Origin: Candidatus Melainabacteria bacterium
GTDB taxonomy: Bacteria; Cyanobacteriota; Vampirovibrionia; Obscuribacterales; Obscuribacteraceae
Direction: 5' to 3'
Assembly: GCA_003175915.1 (NCBI GenBank)
Contig: PSRH01000167.1
Location: 1-9,703 of the forward strand
Length of the DNA stretch: 9,703 bases
The position numbers and the translations under genes were made by a program. Numbering within the stretch: position 1 is the first letter of the stretch; each line of letters starts with the position of its first letter. Below the pieces are notes generated by a model. The model worked only from the letters and a program-made list of their open reading frames with translations. It did not search any database and was not told where the DNA came from. Positions 1 through 7,065 of the stretch are shown here, in pieces.

Positions 1-180
1 ATCGATGGTGGATATGTTGAACAGCCCGGGATTGATGCTTTGGAAAAATGCAAGAAGTTCGTCAACGAGAATTTACTCCACCTGCATAAAGCCCTGGCTC
101 TGATACCATTCTGCGCTGACAACCAATGCAGCGTCGAGGAAGCATTCACAAAATTCGGTTGGACGCCGATCAAGGCCTAG
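1..180 (+). CDS. C-terminal fragment of an unidentified protein
   Basis: The window opens inside a reading frame that stays open for 59 codons and stops at a TAG (178-180). The start lies off the left edge. The visible residues begin IDGGYVEQPGIDAL and end FGWTPIKA. They form a mixed charged and hydrophobic stretch with a Lys/Cys-rich helix-like segment (LEKCKKFVNE) and three cysteines, and no evident membrane segment. I do not recognise the family. It has the same orientation as the YfhO-like gene and is separated from it by 109 bases that contain a possible promoter, so the two need not share a transcript. That it is coding is an inference from the open frame running into the window and the protein-like composition. 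Confidence 0.55.
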   Translation: MDGGYVEQPGIDALEKCKKFVNENLLHLHKALALIPFCADNQCSVEEAFTKFGWTPIKA

Positions 181-192
181 GTCTGTAACCTC

Positions 193-221
193 TCGACTTG
201 ATTTAGATGCGGATATAAAAT
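193..221 (+). promoter_or_regulatory. Possible sigma-70-type promoter for the YfhO-like gene
   Basis: TCGACT at 193-198 matches four of six bases of the -35 consensus. TAAAAT at 216-221 matches five of six of the -10 consensus. The spacer is 17 bases. A transcript would start near 228 and leave an untranslated leader of about 60 bases before the ATG at 290. The site lies in the only gap between the upstream fragment and the large membrane protein. This is a match by eye with no experimental support. Confidence 0.38.
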
Positions 222-289
222 ACAACTCATTCATTCGGCTGTACTACGGCTTAGACTGTGCTGTCTGGCGTCACGGCGCGTAAAGACCG

Positions 290-3166
290 ATGAATACAAC
301 CTTGTCTTCGAAAACTTCTGAACGCGTCGGTGCTGAAAAACACACGGCGCTGGAAAAGATACGAGGCAACGCTGATCTTTTATGCGTTAGCATAATCGTC
401 ATCATTTTCCTGGTTCGCTTCAGCGACACCATATTCCTTCACAAACCGATATCGAAATTGTATTTGACCGCACTCTGGGACTCATTGTTTTATACGATGC
501 GTGCCGGACAAAGCTTCAATATGGACCCCTCTTTAGTCCAGCAACATATTCCGGAAAGATTTTTGGTAGCAAACCTCTGGCACCACACGATCCCACTATG
601 GAATCCCTTTACTGGATTCGGCGTGCCTCTGTTGGCGGATCCTAACGCCTTTGCTCTTTCGCCGATTTTTGCCCCATTCACGTTTTTTCCGAGTATGTAT
701 ACCTGGAACATTGTCATCATTCTTCAGCTACTTGTAGGTGCTTTATTCACTTATTTCCTGGGTCGCGAGCTTGCCTTGAATCGGCCTGGCTCCATGGTCG
801 CGTCCTTCCTATTCGCTTTTTGTCCTGCCATTCAATCACAGTGCGAGCAAGTCTATGGTAGTTGCCTGATACCATTTGTCTTCTTCTTCTTTGTGAGGGT
901 TGGCAAGAAAAAATCATTACGGACAGCCATGTTGGCTGGAATAGCTGCGGCTGTCGACCTTCTATCAGCCAACCCAGAATCAGCTTTCATCACAATGACC
1001 TTTGCCGTCGTCCTATCGTACCTGACCGTTTACTTAAGCGACCGACGCAATTTTAGGCCAGTCCCAATTTTTGGTAGGTTTTTCCTGGCTGGATTGATAG
1101 CCTTTGGTTTGACCGCACCCGTCTTGCTTCCTTTTGCAGAATACTTGCTTCGTTGTGACAGCTATAAGTTTGCCGACAAACTACTTATCTTCCCACTCCA
1201 GGGTATCTTTAGCAATTTCCTTTTTCCGTTCTATCAGAGAAACAATCTCTTTTGGGGGCCGTTGTCGTGGTGGGGCATTCTAGCCGCGTTGTTGCTTCCA
1301 AACAAGAACAACGCTAATCGACTACCACTATTTATCTGCCTTGTCTTCAGCCTATTTGCAATAGCGCAGATATTTCCGCTCAATTGTTTGTTTAGTATTC
1401 CACCATTTTCAATGGTGCTGCTTCATTACTATGTATTACCGCAATACATCTTCTTCGTATCAATTCTGAGTGGACTTGGAATCGGCCTCATGTTCGATGC
1501 TTTCGCTGTGGAAAATACAGTCAGAAAAGTGAGAATACTAATCTTAGGGTTGATACCGGTCGTGCTATCGCTAGCGCTCTCGCCCTTTGTATGTACTGCC
1601 TGGCATGATCTCCACCTCACCATCCCCTACGCTCTGACGGTTGAAGATCCGCAGTTCGACTGGTCGCGGTGGGCAGTTAATGGCATCTGCGCATTGGCCA
1701 TGCTTTTAACTCTCCTGGTGGTCTCAGGAAAGTCACCAAAAATTAGGATAGTGGGTCTGAGCGCCTTCCTAACGATCGGTATTTTGGATTTGCTTGTGGT
1801 CTCTTATAGTGCCCTGCCAACCAGACCAGCCTTCCGCTATCCGCACAATTTGCCTATTGACACAAGTAAAATTGAAGGCAGGTTTCTCACGGTTGGAAAT
1901 CATTTGTTGAAACCGAATATCAATTTGGTTTACCAACTACCTATGGTGCTGGAGTGGAATGCCTTACATCCAAAGGGCTTCCCGGAGTTTCTACGAGGTT
2001 GCGGGGCATCTGTCGACAAATTTGGGCAATGTTTCCCGCCTACCATCAATCGCCTGTTAGATATCACTGGCACCCGCACGATAATCTCCCAACAACCGCT
2101 GTTGGACGAGGAAGCAATCCGCAATGCGGTGGGTCATAAAGTGTGGCGGGACCAGGTTAACTACAACAACCTGTTGACTATCTCAGATTTGGAGCTTTTT
2201 CAAGATCCAAAAGCAAATACCTTGTTCTGCCGTCTGACCGCAGAGCCGCTTGTTCCTGGCTATCCCGACTTCCACCTGCATTTCGACATCAAAGACAAAG
2301 GTGGTAGCAGCCTGCTCTATACCGAACCACAACCAATCTCCAGCCTGACGGCCAATCAGTCGATCACCTGTTCGTCGTTTTTACCAAGCAACGCTCGGAA
2401 CTGGACGATTTCTCTGCGCTTGCTCTCAGACAAAGACTCGTTAGTCATTGCTCCGAAAAAAGTACCATTTGGCATGATTAGCCCCGATGGCTCATGGCTC
2501 CTTGCCACTTCCGATGACCTGACTCGATTCACCAAGATTAATAACGATCGTTTCAAACTCTTGCTAAATCGCGATGGCATTTTCACATATGAGAACAGAA
2601 CTGCGCTCGATAGATATTTTTTCGTACGCCAGGTCAAATGGATGAATAAGAGAGACAATATTGTTGACTATCTCAAAACCAATGCAAACTGCCTTAGCGC
2701 CACAGCGGTTTTGGAAGACAATCAGAAGGAACGGTTTGAGAAACTTCTAGCAACACTTGAGCAGAACTTGCCACGAGCATCTGGCTTTGACAAATCAGGA
2801 AAGATCGTGAAACTAAATCCGACGAGTAAAGGCTTCGATTTCACTGGATCGTCTGCCCTGACTCTCAGTACTGACACTTCAAAGCCCGCATTGCTGATCG
2901 TGTCAGAATTAGATTTTCCCGGATGGAAAGCCTTCATGAATGGAGCTGACTGGCCTATTTTTAGGGCTGATCATCAGTTTCGGGCAGTGCTAATTCCTCC
3001 AGGTAATAACCTAATAGAATTCAAGTATGAACCCTTGAGCTTCAGGCTCGGAGTAGCCTTGTTCATGATTACCAGCGCCGCGATGATTGCTCTTTTAGTC
3101 AACTCGTACCTGCTCCAGCTGCAGGAAGTACAAGGCAAAGTTAAGAGCCAGCACGTAGACGTATAA
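290..3166 (+). CDS. YfhO-like polytopic membrane protein, probable GT-C-type glycosyltransferase
   Basis: This 958-residue integral membrane protein is probably a lipid-phosphosugar-dependent glycosyltransferase acting on the outer face of the cytoplasmic membrane; YfhO in Bacillus is linked to glycosylation of lipoteichoic acid. The first membrane segment is at about 31-50. The first extracytoplasmic loop carries the family signature: Asp79, then PER (88-90), then PLWNPFTGFGVPLLADP (102-118). GT-C enzymes usually hold their catalytic acid in this loop, so Asp79 is a candidate. About ten further hydrophobic segments follow up to about 505. Next comes a large soluble region (about 510-910), then the typical closing motif DFPGWKAFMNG (from 875) and FRAVLIPPGN, and a last membrane helix at about 919-942. 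Length and layout fit the family. The ATG at 290 is chosen because it opens the frame ahead of the first helix; no good Shine-Dalgarno sequence precedes it. The sugar and acceptor cannot be told from sequence. Confidence 0.85.
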   Translation: MNTTLSSKTSERVGAEKHTALEKIRGNADLLCVSIIVIIFLVRFSDTIFLHKPISKLYLTALWDSLFYTMRAGQSFNMDPSLVQQHIPERFLVANLWHHTIPLWNPFTGFGVPLLADPNAFALSPIFAPFTFFPSMYTWNIVIILQLLVGALFTYFLGRELALNRPGSMVASFLFAFCPAIQSQCEQVYGSCLIPFVFFFFVRVGKKKSLRTAMLAGIAAAVDLLSANPESAFITMTFAVVLSYLTVYLSDRRNFRPVPIFGRFFLAGLIAFGLTAPVLLPFAEYLLRCDSYKFADKLLIFPLQGIFSNFLFPFYQRNNLFWGPLSWWGILAALLLPNKNNANRLPLFICLVFSLFAIAQIFPLNCLFSIPPFSMVLLHYYVLPQYIFFVSILSGLGIGLMFDAFAVENTVRKVRILILGLIPVVLSLALSPFVCTAWHDLHLTIPYALTVEDPQFDWSRWAVNGICALAMLLTLLVVSGKSPKIRIVGLSAFLTIGILDLLVVSYSALPTRPAFRYPHNLPIDTSKIEGRFLTVGNHLLKPNINLVYQLPMVLEWNALHPKGFPEFLRGCGASVDKFGQCFPPTINRLLDITGTRTIISQQPLLDEEAIRNAVGHKVWRDQVNYNNLLTISDLELFQDPKANTLFCRLTAEPLVPGYPDFHLHFDIKDKGGSSLLYTEPQPISSLTANQSITCSSFLPSNARNWTISLRLLSDKDSLVIAPKKVPFGMISPDGSWLLATSDDLTRFTKINNDRFKLLLNRDGIFTYENRTALDRYFFVRQVKWMNKRDNIVDYLKTNANCLSATAVLEDNQKERFEKLLATLEQNLPRASGFDKSGKIVKLNPTSKGFDFTGSSALTLSTDTSKPALLIVSELDFPGWKAFMNGADWPIFRADHQFRAVLIPPGNNLIEFKYEPLSFRLGVALFMITSAAMIALLVNSYLLQLQEVQGKVKSQHVDV

Positions 3167-3169
3167 GGC

Positions 3170-3179
3170 GGTCATGACC
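3170..3179. repeat. 10-base perfect palindrome just after the YfhO-like stop codon
   Basis: GGTCATGACC reads the same on both strands and begins four bases after the TAA of the YfhO-like gene. It has no loop and no following T-run, so it is a poor intrinsic terminator. It lies in the 148-base gap between two convergent genes. The same gap contains ACCAAAA three times (3193, 3208 and 3278) and a short TTTAT/ATAAA inverted repeat (3251-3264). Any function is unknown, and the palindrome could be chance. Confidence 0.3.
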
Positions 3180-3314
3180 ACACCCACTGCAAACCAAAAT
3201 TCTTCGGACCAAAATATGAGCCCTGCCTGGTGCATTTGTCACCTCATTTACCTTTATTTGGATAAACGTCTCAATTGACCAAAAAGTTCATTCTGGTGAG
3301 CAATTGCTTGAACA

Positions 3315-5009
3315 TCAATGAGACGGTTGCTGCTCGAGGGGTATAAGAAGGCGAAGATTTTGCCAGTCGCGTGGTCCGCGGTCAACCGGCAACAGCTCAC
3401 GAGTGACCGGATTAACCAGGGCAATGCCAATTGCACTGGCACCTCTCAATTTGTAGGCAGCGATATAAATCGTATCAGCCCAGCGCTCCTCAGCTTCGGC
3501 GAGATGGCCATTTAGCCGATAGTCTTCTTGAGCTAAAATCTTGCCCTCTCTGTCCACTACTTGGACAGCAACCTGATAGACCAATCGTTGTTCGACCATG
3601 CTGCGCCAATTGAGAATCAATCTGGCTCCACCTGTAGTGGCGCGCCCTAGAAGGCCTTTGTCCAGCGAAATTTTCTTGCCGAATTGCGTGCTCCTGGGCA
3701 CACCGAGATCGTTCATTGAAAAGGTGACTTTTGTGCAGCTTATCGTGTAGATAAGCAGCGTCGCTAAAACCAATTCCAAACCCAGGCAACAAGATCTTAG
3801 ATTGAAGGACCAAACCTTGGATCGAGAAGGTACGTTTTTTGAGTCCCTTGAAGAACCCCGCAGCCATTTCCTAAACGGAGTTTCTACAAGAGAGAAGTTC
3901 AAGTCAGAAAGAACCACAAGCAGGAGCAAGTACAGTAAAAGGATAGCCCATACATCCAGCCCATCTAAGTTTTGACGATTAGAATAAATATGCCCTAGAA
4001 GTAAGAAATGTAAAAGATATACTGAATAGCTGATCTCGCCTAACCACACTAATATTGGTGCTTCCAATACTCGTGAAATGTACCCTGCCCGCAAAGCCAT
4101 TACGAAAATCAATACTCCAAACAAGGGTGCGCAGCCACAACGCATGAGCCAGTAGGACAGGGGTTGAAAGGTTTTATCAGGGCAGATGCCAGGTAAGATG
4201 GATCCCAGGCTACTCAGCCCCCAGATAACCATAGCGATGGCAAATATCTCTAAAGTAGTGGCCACCCATCGGTTAAGATCGATAGCGCTGCGCCATTTCA
4301 ACCAGGCGGTCGCTATCCCCATTCCCAGAACGAATTCGAGCGTTCTACCCGTTGGACCTAGATACAACAGTAGGGGCTCACTCAATGGAAACTGCCAGCC
4401 AAGCAAAGAAATACTACCTCGTTGAGCAGCAAGCATAGAGGCTAACAAAGCCAGGGCAGCTAGGATAAATTTGCCAACCCATCCAGTTCTCCAAGGCCGA
4501 ATCAGGGCAATAAAGCAAAAATAAAAGAAGAACTCTGTAGAAATACTCCAGGCTACCGGGTTTATCGACGGCCAATAGCTGACTCCCATGGTCCATGTTT
4601 GTACCATCAGCAGATTCACCACTAGGCACTGGAAAAGAGGAATACCTCCTATTTTTAGTGGTATTACACACAGTGCCAGCAATGTCGCTACAAGATGACC
4701 AGGCCAGAGTCGGGCAAACCTCGCTTGCAAAAACTTCCCGATCTCCCTCGTCCCACGTAGCCCCCCGTATACATAGGTGAGAATAAATCCGGAAAGAACA
4801 AAGAAGAAAGAAACTCCTTGGGCAAGTGGCAACATATCCTCGGCGTGACACTGGTTGATCGAGAGGGTAGGTGCGGCATGATGCCAGACGATCATCGCTG
4901 CAGCGAAAAAGCGCAGCGATGTTAGAGCATCGAGTTTCGGCACAGGCAGCCCGGTGAAGGGTGTTGCTCTTTCTAATGGTAGTGGCGGCTGGCTGATTTG
5001 CACCGGCAT
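3315..5009 (-). CDS. Acyltransferase-3 (OafA-like) membrane protein with extra C-terminal domain
   Basis: This 564-residue protein is a predicted membrane O-acyltransferase, the family that typically moves acetyl groups onto surface sugars. Family marks are all visible: LDALTSLRFFAAAMIVWHH (26-44) with Arg33 and the His pair 43/44; FFFVLSGFIL (68-77); the ARFARLWPGH segment (97-105); WSISTEFFFY (154-163) with Glu159; LGEISYSVYLLH (323-334); and VETPFRKW (375-382). About ten membrane segments cover residues 30-370. An additional helix (about 408-426) then leads to a soluble stretch of about 135 residues that the core family lacks. It contains LILNWRS, YQVAVQVVDREGKIL and IGIALVNP, and ends near DWQNLRLLIPLEQ. 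It looks like the beta-sandwich ends found on some GT-C/GT39 proteins (inference). The start lies 3 bases past the stop of the GT2 gene upstream on the same strand, so the two are probably co-transcribed and translationally coupled. The acyl group and acceptor are unknown. Confidence 0.9.
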   Translation of the reverse strand: MPVQISQPPLPLERATPFTGLPVPKLDALTSLRFFAAAMIVWHHAAPTLSINQCHAEDMLPLAQGVSFFFVLSGFILTYVYGGLRGTREIGKFLQARFARLWPGHLVATLLALCVIPLKIGGIPLFQCLVVNLLMVQTWTMGVSYWPSINPVAWSISTEFFFYFCFIALIRPWRTGWVGKFILAALALLASMLAAQRGSISLLGWQFPLSEPLLLYLGPTGRTLEFVLGMGIATAWLKWRSAIDLNRWVATTLEIFAIAMVIWGLSSLGSILPGICPDKTFQPLSYWLMRCGCAPLFGVLIFVMALRAGYISRVLEAPILVWLGEISYSVYLLHFLLLGHIYSNRQNLDGLDVWAILLLYLLLLVVLSDLNFSLVETPFRKWLRGSSRDSKNVPSRSKVWSFNLRSCCLGLELVLATLLIYTISCTKVTFSMNDLGVPRSTQFGKKISLDKGLLGRATTGGARLILNWRSMVEQRLVYQVAVQVVDREGKILAQEDYRLNGHLAEAEERWADTIYIAAYKLRGASAIGIALVNPVTRELLPVDRGPRDWQNLRLLIPLEQQPSH

Positions 5010-5012
5010 GAT

Positions 5013-5915
5013 CTAGCTCGCGGCAGAACCAATCGGACCAGAAAGGCCCAACCTCAACCAATAAGCGCAAATCCGTACGTAGGCAAGCAACATCAAGCCC
5101 AGATAAGCGATGCTGTCGAGATACCATCTGCCCTTGCGATAATGCTTGAACCAGAAGCGGTAGAGACCACGATGCGAAGAAAGTATCATTTTAACTTTCA
5201 CTTGCTTGATCGACTGGCCATAGTGATGTACTACTTTCGCAGCCGGCGTGAACCAGATTTCCCAACCTGCCTCTTTCGCCCGGTAGCACAAATCAACTTC
5301 TTCAAAAAGCATGAAAAAGCTTTCGTCGAAGATGCCAACCTCGTCCAGCACTGCCTTTCTAATTAAGAGGCAAGCTCCTTCAGGCTGATCGACCTGTCTC
5401 TCATCGTTGTGATTCCAATCGAGCATCTTGTAGTCTCGGAATTTGGCAACACCCGGAAACATTCGGCTCAAACCGATCAGTTCGCAGGACATAGCCGAAA
5501 ACGTAGGGAATTTGCGGCAGGAAGGCTGGATGCTACCGTCGCTATTGAGTAATTGCGGAGCGACAATGCCGGCATGCTGATGCCGCTCGAGAAACTCAAC
5601 GAGCGTTCCAAGTGTACCCAGACCAATCTCAGTATCTGGATTGAGCAACATTACATAAGGCGATCTGGTGATGCTCAAAACCTGATTGTTGGCTGCGGCA
5701 AACCCGCGATTCTCCTCGTTCCTGATCAACTTCACCCAGGCATGCTTAGCGGCCACCATTTCGGCGGACCCATCCCGGGATCTATTGTCAACAACAAATA
5801 CCTCCACGTTTGCACTTCCAGCCGAAGAACTTTCTACTTCTGCCCTCAAACTAAGCAGGCACTTATCGAGAAGTGCGCAAGTATTCCAACTGACTACGAC
5901 TACGGTGAGGATCAT
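5013..5915 (-). CDS. GT2 family glycosyltransferase, rhamnosyltransferase (WbbL)-like
   Basis: This 300-residue, GT-A fold inverting transferase probably adds a sugar to a lipid-linked glycan at the cytoplasmic face. The N-terminal Rossmann-like part shows VVVVSWNT (5-12), VVDNRSRDGS (41-50) with Asp43 for nucleotide binding, and NRGFAAANN (69-77). The metal-binding DxD equivalent is LLNPDTE (90-96). The acceptor side has EGACLLIRK (179-187) and FDESFFMLFEEVDLC (196-210), whose acidic residues would include the catalytic base, followed by VHHYGQS (229-235). The C-terminal 265-290 is hydrophobic, suggesting membrane attachment. This pattern is typical of WbbL-type rhamnosyltransferases. The RmlA and RmlB genes in the same window support dTDP-rhamnose as donor, but donor specificity is inferred. 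It is the first gene of a two-gene minus-strand unit. No strong ribosome site precedes the ATG; a later start would cut into the first beta strand. Confidence 0.9.
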   Translation of the reverse strand: MILTVVVVSWNTCALLDKCLLSLRAEVESSSAGSANVEVFVVDNRSRDGSAEMVAAKHAWVKLIRNEENRGFAAANNQVLSITRSPYVMLLNPDTEIGLGTLGTLVEFLERHQHAGIVAPQLLNSDGSIQPSCRKFPTFSAMSCELIGLSRMFPGVAKFRDYKMLDWNHNDERQVDQPEGACLLIRKAVLDEVGIFDESFFMLFEEVDLCYRAKEAGWEIWFTPAAKVVHHYGQSIKQVKVKMILSSHRGLYRFWFKHYRKGRWYLDSIAYLGLMLLAYVRICAYWLRLGLSGPIGSAAS

Positions 5916-5939
5916 CTAAGTAAGACTGGCGCATCCGCG

Positions 5940-5984
5940 CAACACGTTGTTGTTCTACACTATTAGAGATTTGTTGAATCAACA
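5940..5984. promoter_or_regulatory. Two related inverted repeats in the divergent promoter region, operator-like
   Basis: The 107-base gap between the divergent GT2 and esterase genes holds two inverted repeats built from the same pentamer. The first is CAACA-CGT-TGTTG at 5940-5952. The second is TGTTGA-A-TCAACA at 5972-5984, a perfect 13-base palindrome about a single centre base. The centres (5946 and 5978) are 32 bases apart, close to three helical turns, which suits a dimeric regulator binding one face of the DNA. A further CAACA lies at 6015-6019 beside the esterase start. Promoter matches here are weak; for the plus strand the best is TTGTTC (5950-5955), 18 bases, TTGAAT (5974-5979), which would overlap the second repeat. 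The repeats are seen directly; the regulatory role is inferred. Confidence 0.35.
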
Positions 5985-6022
5985 TCGGAGCGGGAGTTTA
6001 ACACAAAAGGTGGGCAACAGCA

Positions 6023-6961
6023 ATGAGCAATAAGCCCTCCGTGGCGCGCACGGCGCTTCTGGCGCTGACGCTTTTAATGCTTTTCTCCTGCTCGAAAGCA
6101 AAGCACGAAAGCCGCCCTGTAACCCCGCTCATGTCGACCGATTTAATCAAACAAGCCCGTTCCGGCATCGTTACTCTTTCTTATGGTGAGAGGCCAACGG
6201 ACCGAGCCCATTTGTTAGATTTTTGTTTGCCAGCGACAGGCGCCCCCCCCTTCCCATTGATCGTCTACGTCCACGGCGGCGGTTGGTGCTCAGGGGACAA
6301 GGATCCATTTCCTTCTGTCCTCTTGTGCGAAGCAGGCTATGCTACTGCAAGCATCAATTACAGACTTACCAGCGAAGCTGTCTTTCCCGCACAAATTGAG
6401 GACTGCAAACGAGCTATCGCCTGGTTGCGCAGTAACGCCAACAAACTGCAGATAGATCCCAACCGTATCGGAGCCTGGGGCACTTCCGCAGGAGGACATC
6501 TGGTCGCTTTGCTTGGCACCACAGGCGATGCTCAGTCACCGACCTGGGCGGTGGCTTCACCGGGAACTTCTAATACTGTTGCCGCCGTTTGCGATTGGTG
6601 TGGTCCCAGTGATTTCCTTTCGCTGCCAGCCCAAAGTAACCCTCGCAGTAATATCATGCGTGCAGTGGTTGATTTTCTGGGTGGCACGCCCTCCGAGCGG
6701 CCCGCTATTGCCAAAGAGGCGTCGCCGATCACATACGCCCACAAGGATTGCCCGCCGTTTTTAATCATGCATGGCAACTCCGATGAACTGGTACCTGTAG
6801 AACAAAGCAAGGAATTACACGACGCCCTCAAGGCAAAGGGAGTGGATTGCAGTTTCGATGAAGTTGAAGGCACGCATAACTTTTACACGCCAGAGAACGA
6901 GCTCAAGGTGACGCAATTTTTTGACCGTACTCTCAAAAATAAAAGGCCACAACATCCATAA
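6023..6961 (+). CDS. Predicted lipoprotein alpha/beta-hydrolase, acetyl-esterase-like
   Basis: This 312-residue hydrolase should cleave carboxyl esters, such as acetyl or feruloyl groups on sugars, outside the cytoplasm. The N-terminus has a charged start, a hydrophobic run (10-21) and a lipobox LFSC with Cys23 as the predicted lipidated residue. The catalytic domain shows the oxyanion-hole motif HGGGW (84-88), the INYRL strand (111-115), the nucleophile elbow GTSAG (153-157) with Ser155, then Asp254 in HGNSDELVP and His285 in EGTHNF, a complete Ser-Asp-His triad in the usual order. It fits the BD-FAE/acetyl-esterase branch. The start is supported by AAAGGTGGG (6006-6013), about nine bases before the ATG. 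The gene diverges from the GT2/acyltransferase pair and precedes the sugar transferase by 104 bases. A run of eight C (6243-6250) sits just ahead of the HGGGW motif. The substrate is not known; one possibility is the acyl groups placed by the neighbouring acyltransferase. Confidence 0.87.
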   Translation: MSNKPSVARTALLALTLLMLFSCSKAKHESRPVTPLMSTDLIKQARSGIVTLSYGERPTDRAHLLDFCLPATGAPPFPLIVYVHGGGWCSGDKDPFPSVLLCEAGYATASINYRLTSEAVFPAQIEDCKRAIAWLRSNANKLQIDPNRIGAWGTSAGGHLVALLGTTGDAQSPTWAVASPGTSNTVAAVCDWCGPSDFLSLPAQSNPRSNIMRAVVDFLGGTPSERPAIAKEASPITYAHKDCPPFLIMHGNSDELVPVEQSKELHDALKAKGVDCSFDEVEGTHNFYTPENELKVTQFFDRTLKNKRPQHP

Positions 6962-6971
6962 CCGGTTGACT

Positions 6972-7009
6972 TTGACAATTGCTGTCCTCTCGGTTTACCT
7001 TCATTTAAT
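6972..7009 (+). promoter_or_regulatory. Possible promoter for the sugar transferase-rmlA genes
   Basis: TTGACA at 6972-6977 is a perfect -35 hexamer. Eighteen bases later TACCTT (6996-7001) keeps the three most conserved -10 positions. An overlapping alternative is TTGCTG (6979-6984) with TTTAAT (7004-7009), spacer 19. Both lie in the 104-base gap between the esterase stop and the sugar transferase start, and no terminator hairpin separates the two genes. Read-through from the esterase gene is equally possible. Confidence 0.35.
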
Positions 7010-7065
7010 GCTTCTGGTTCGCTCCGACAAGCACCCTGGTCCACCATGAGACGTAGAATGGCTCA

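Noticed and set aside
3254..3442. 62-codon minus-strand frame that overlaps the acyltransferase end and runs 61 bases beyond it
   Set aside because: Considered as a frameshifted tail of the acyltransferase. The native frame already ends in a coherent beta-strand segment (LRLLIPLEQ), so no frameshift is needed.
4414..5127. 237-codon minus-strand open frame overlapping the acyltransferase and GT2 genes
   Set aside because: It lies out of frame over two genes with full family motifs, and its translation has a shadow-like composition rich in Cys, Arg and Ser with no recognisable domain.
5553..5966. 137-codon plus-strand open frame antisense to the GT2 gene
   Set aside because: GT2 motifs on the minus strand are complete; the antisense translation has no domain features.
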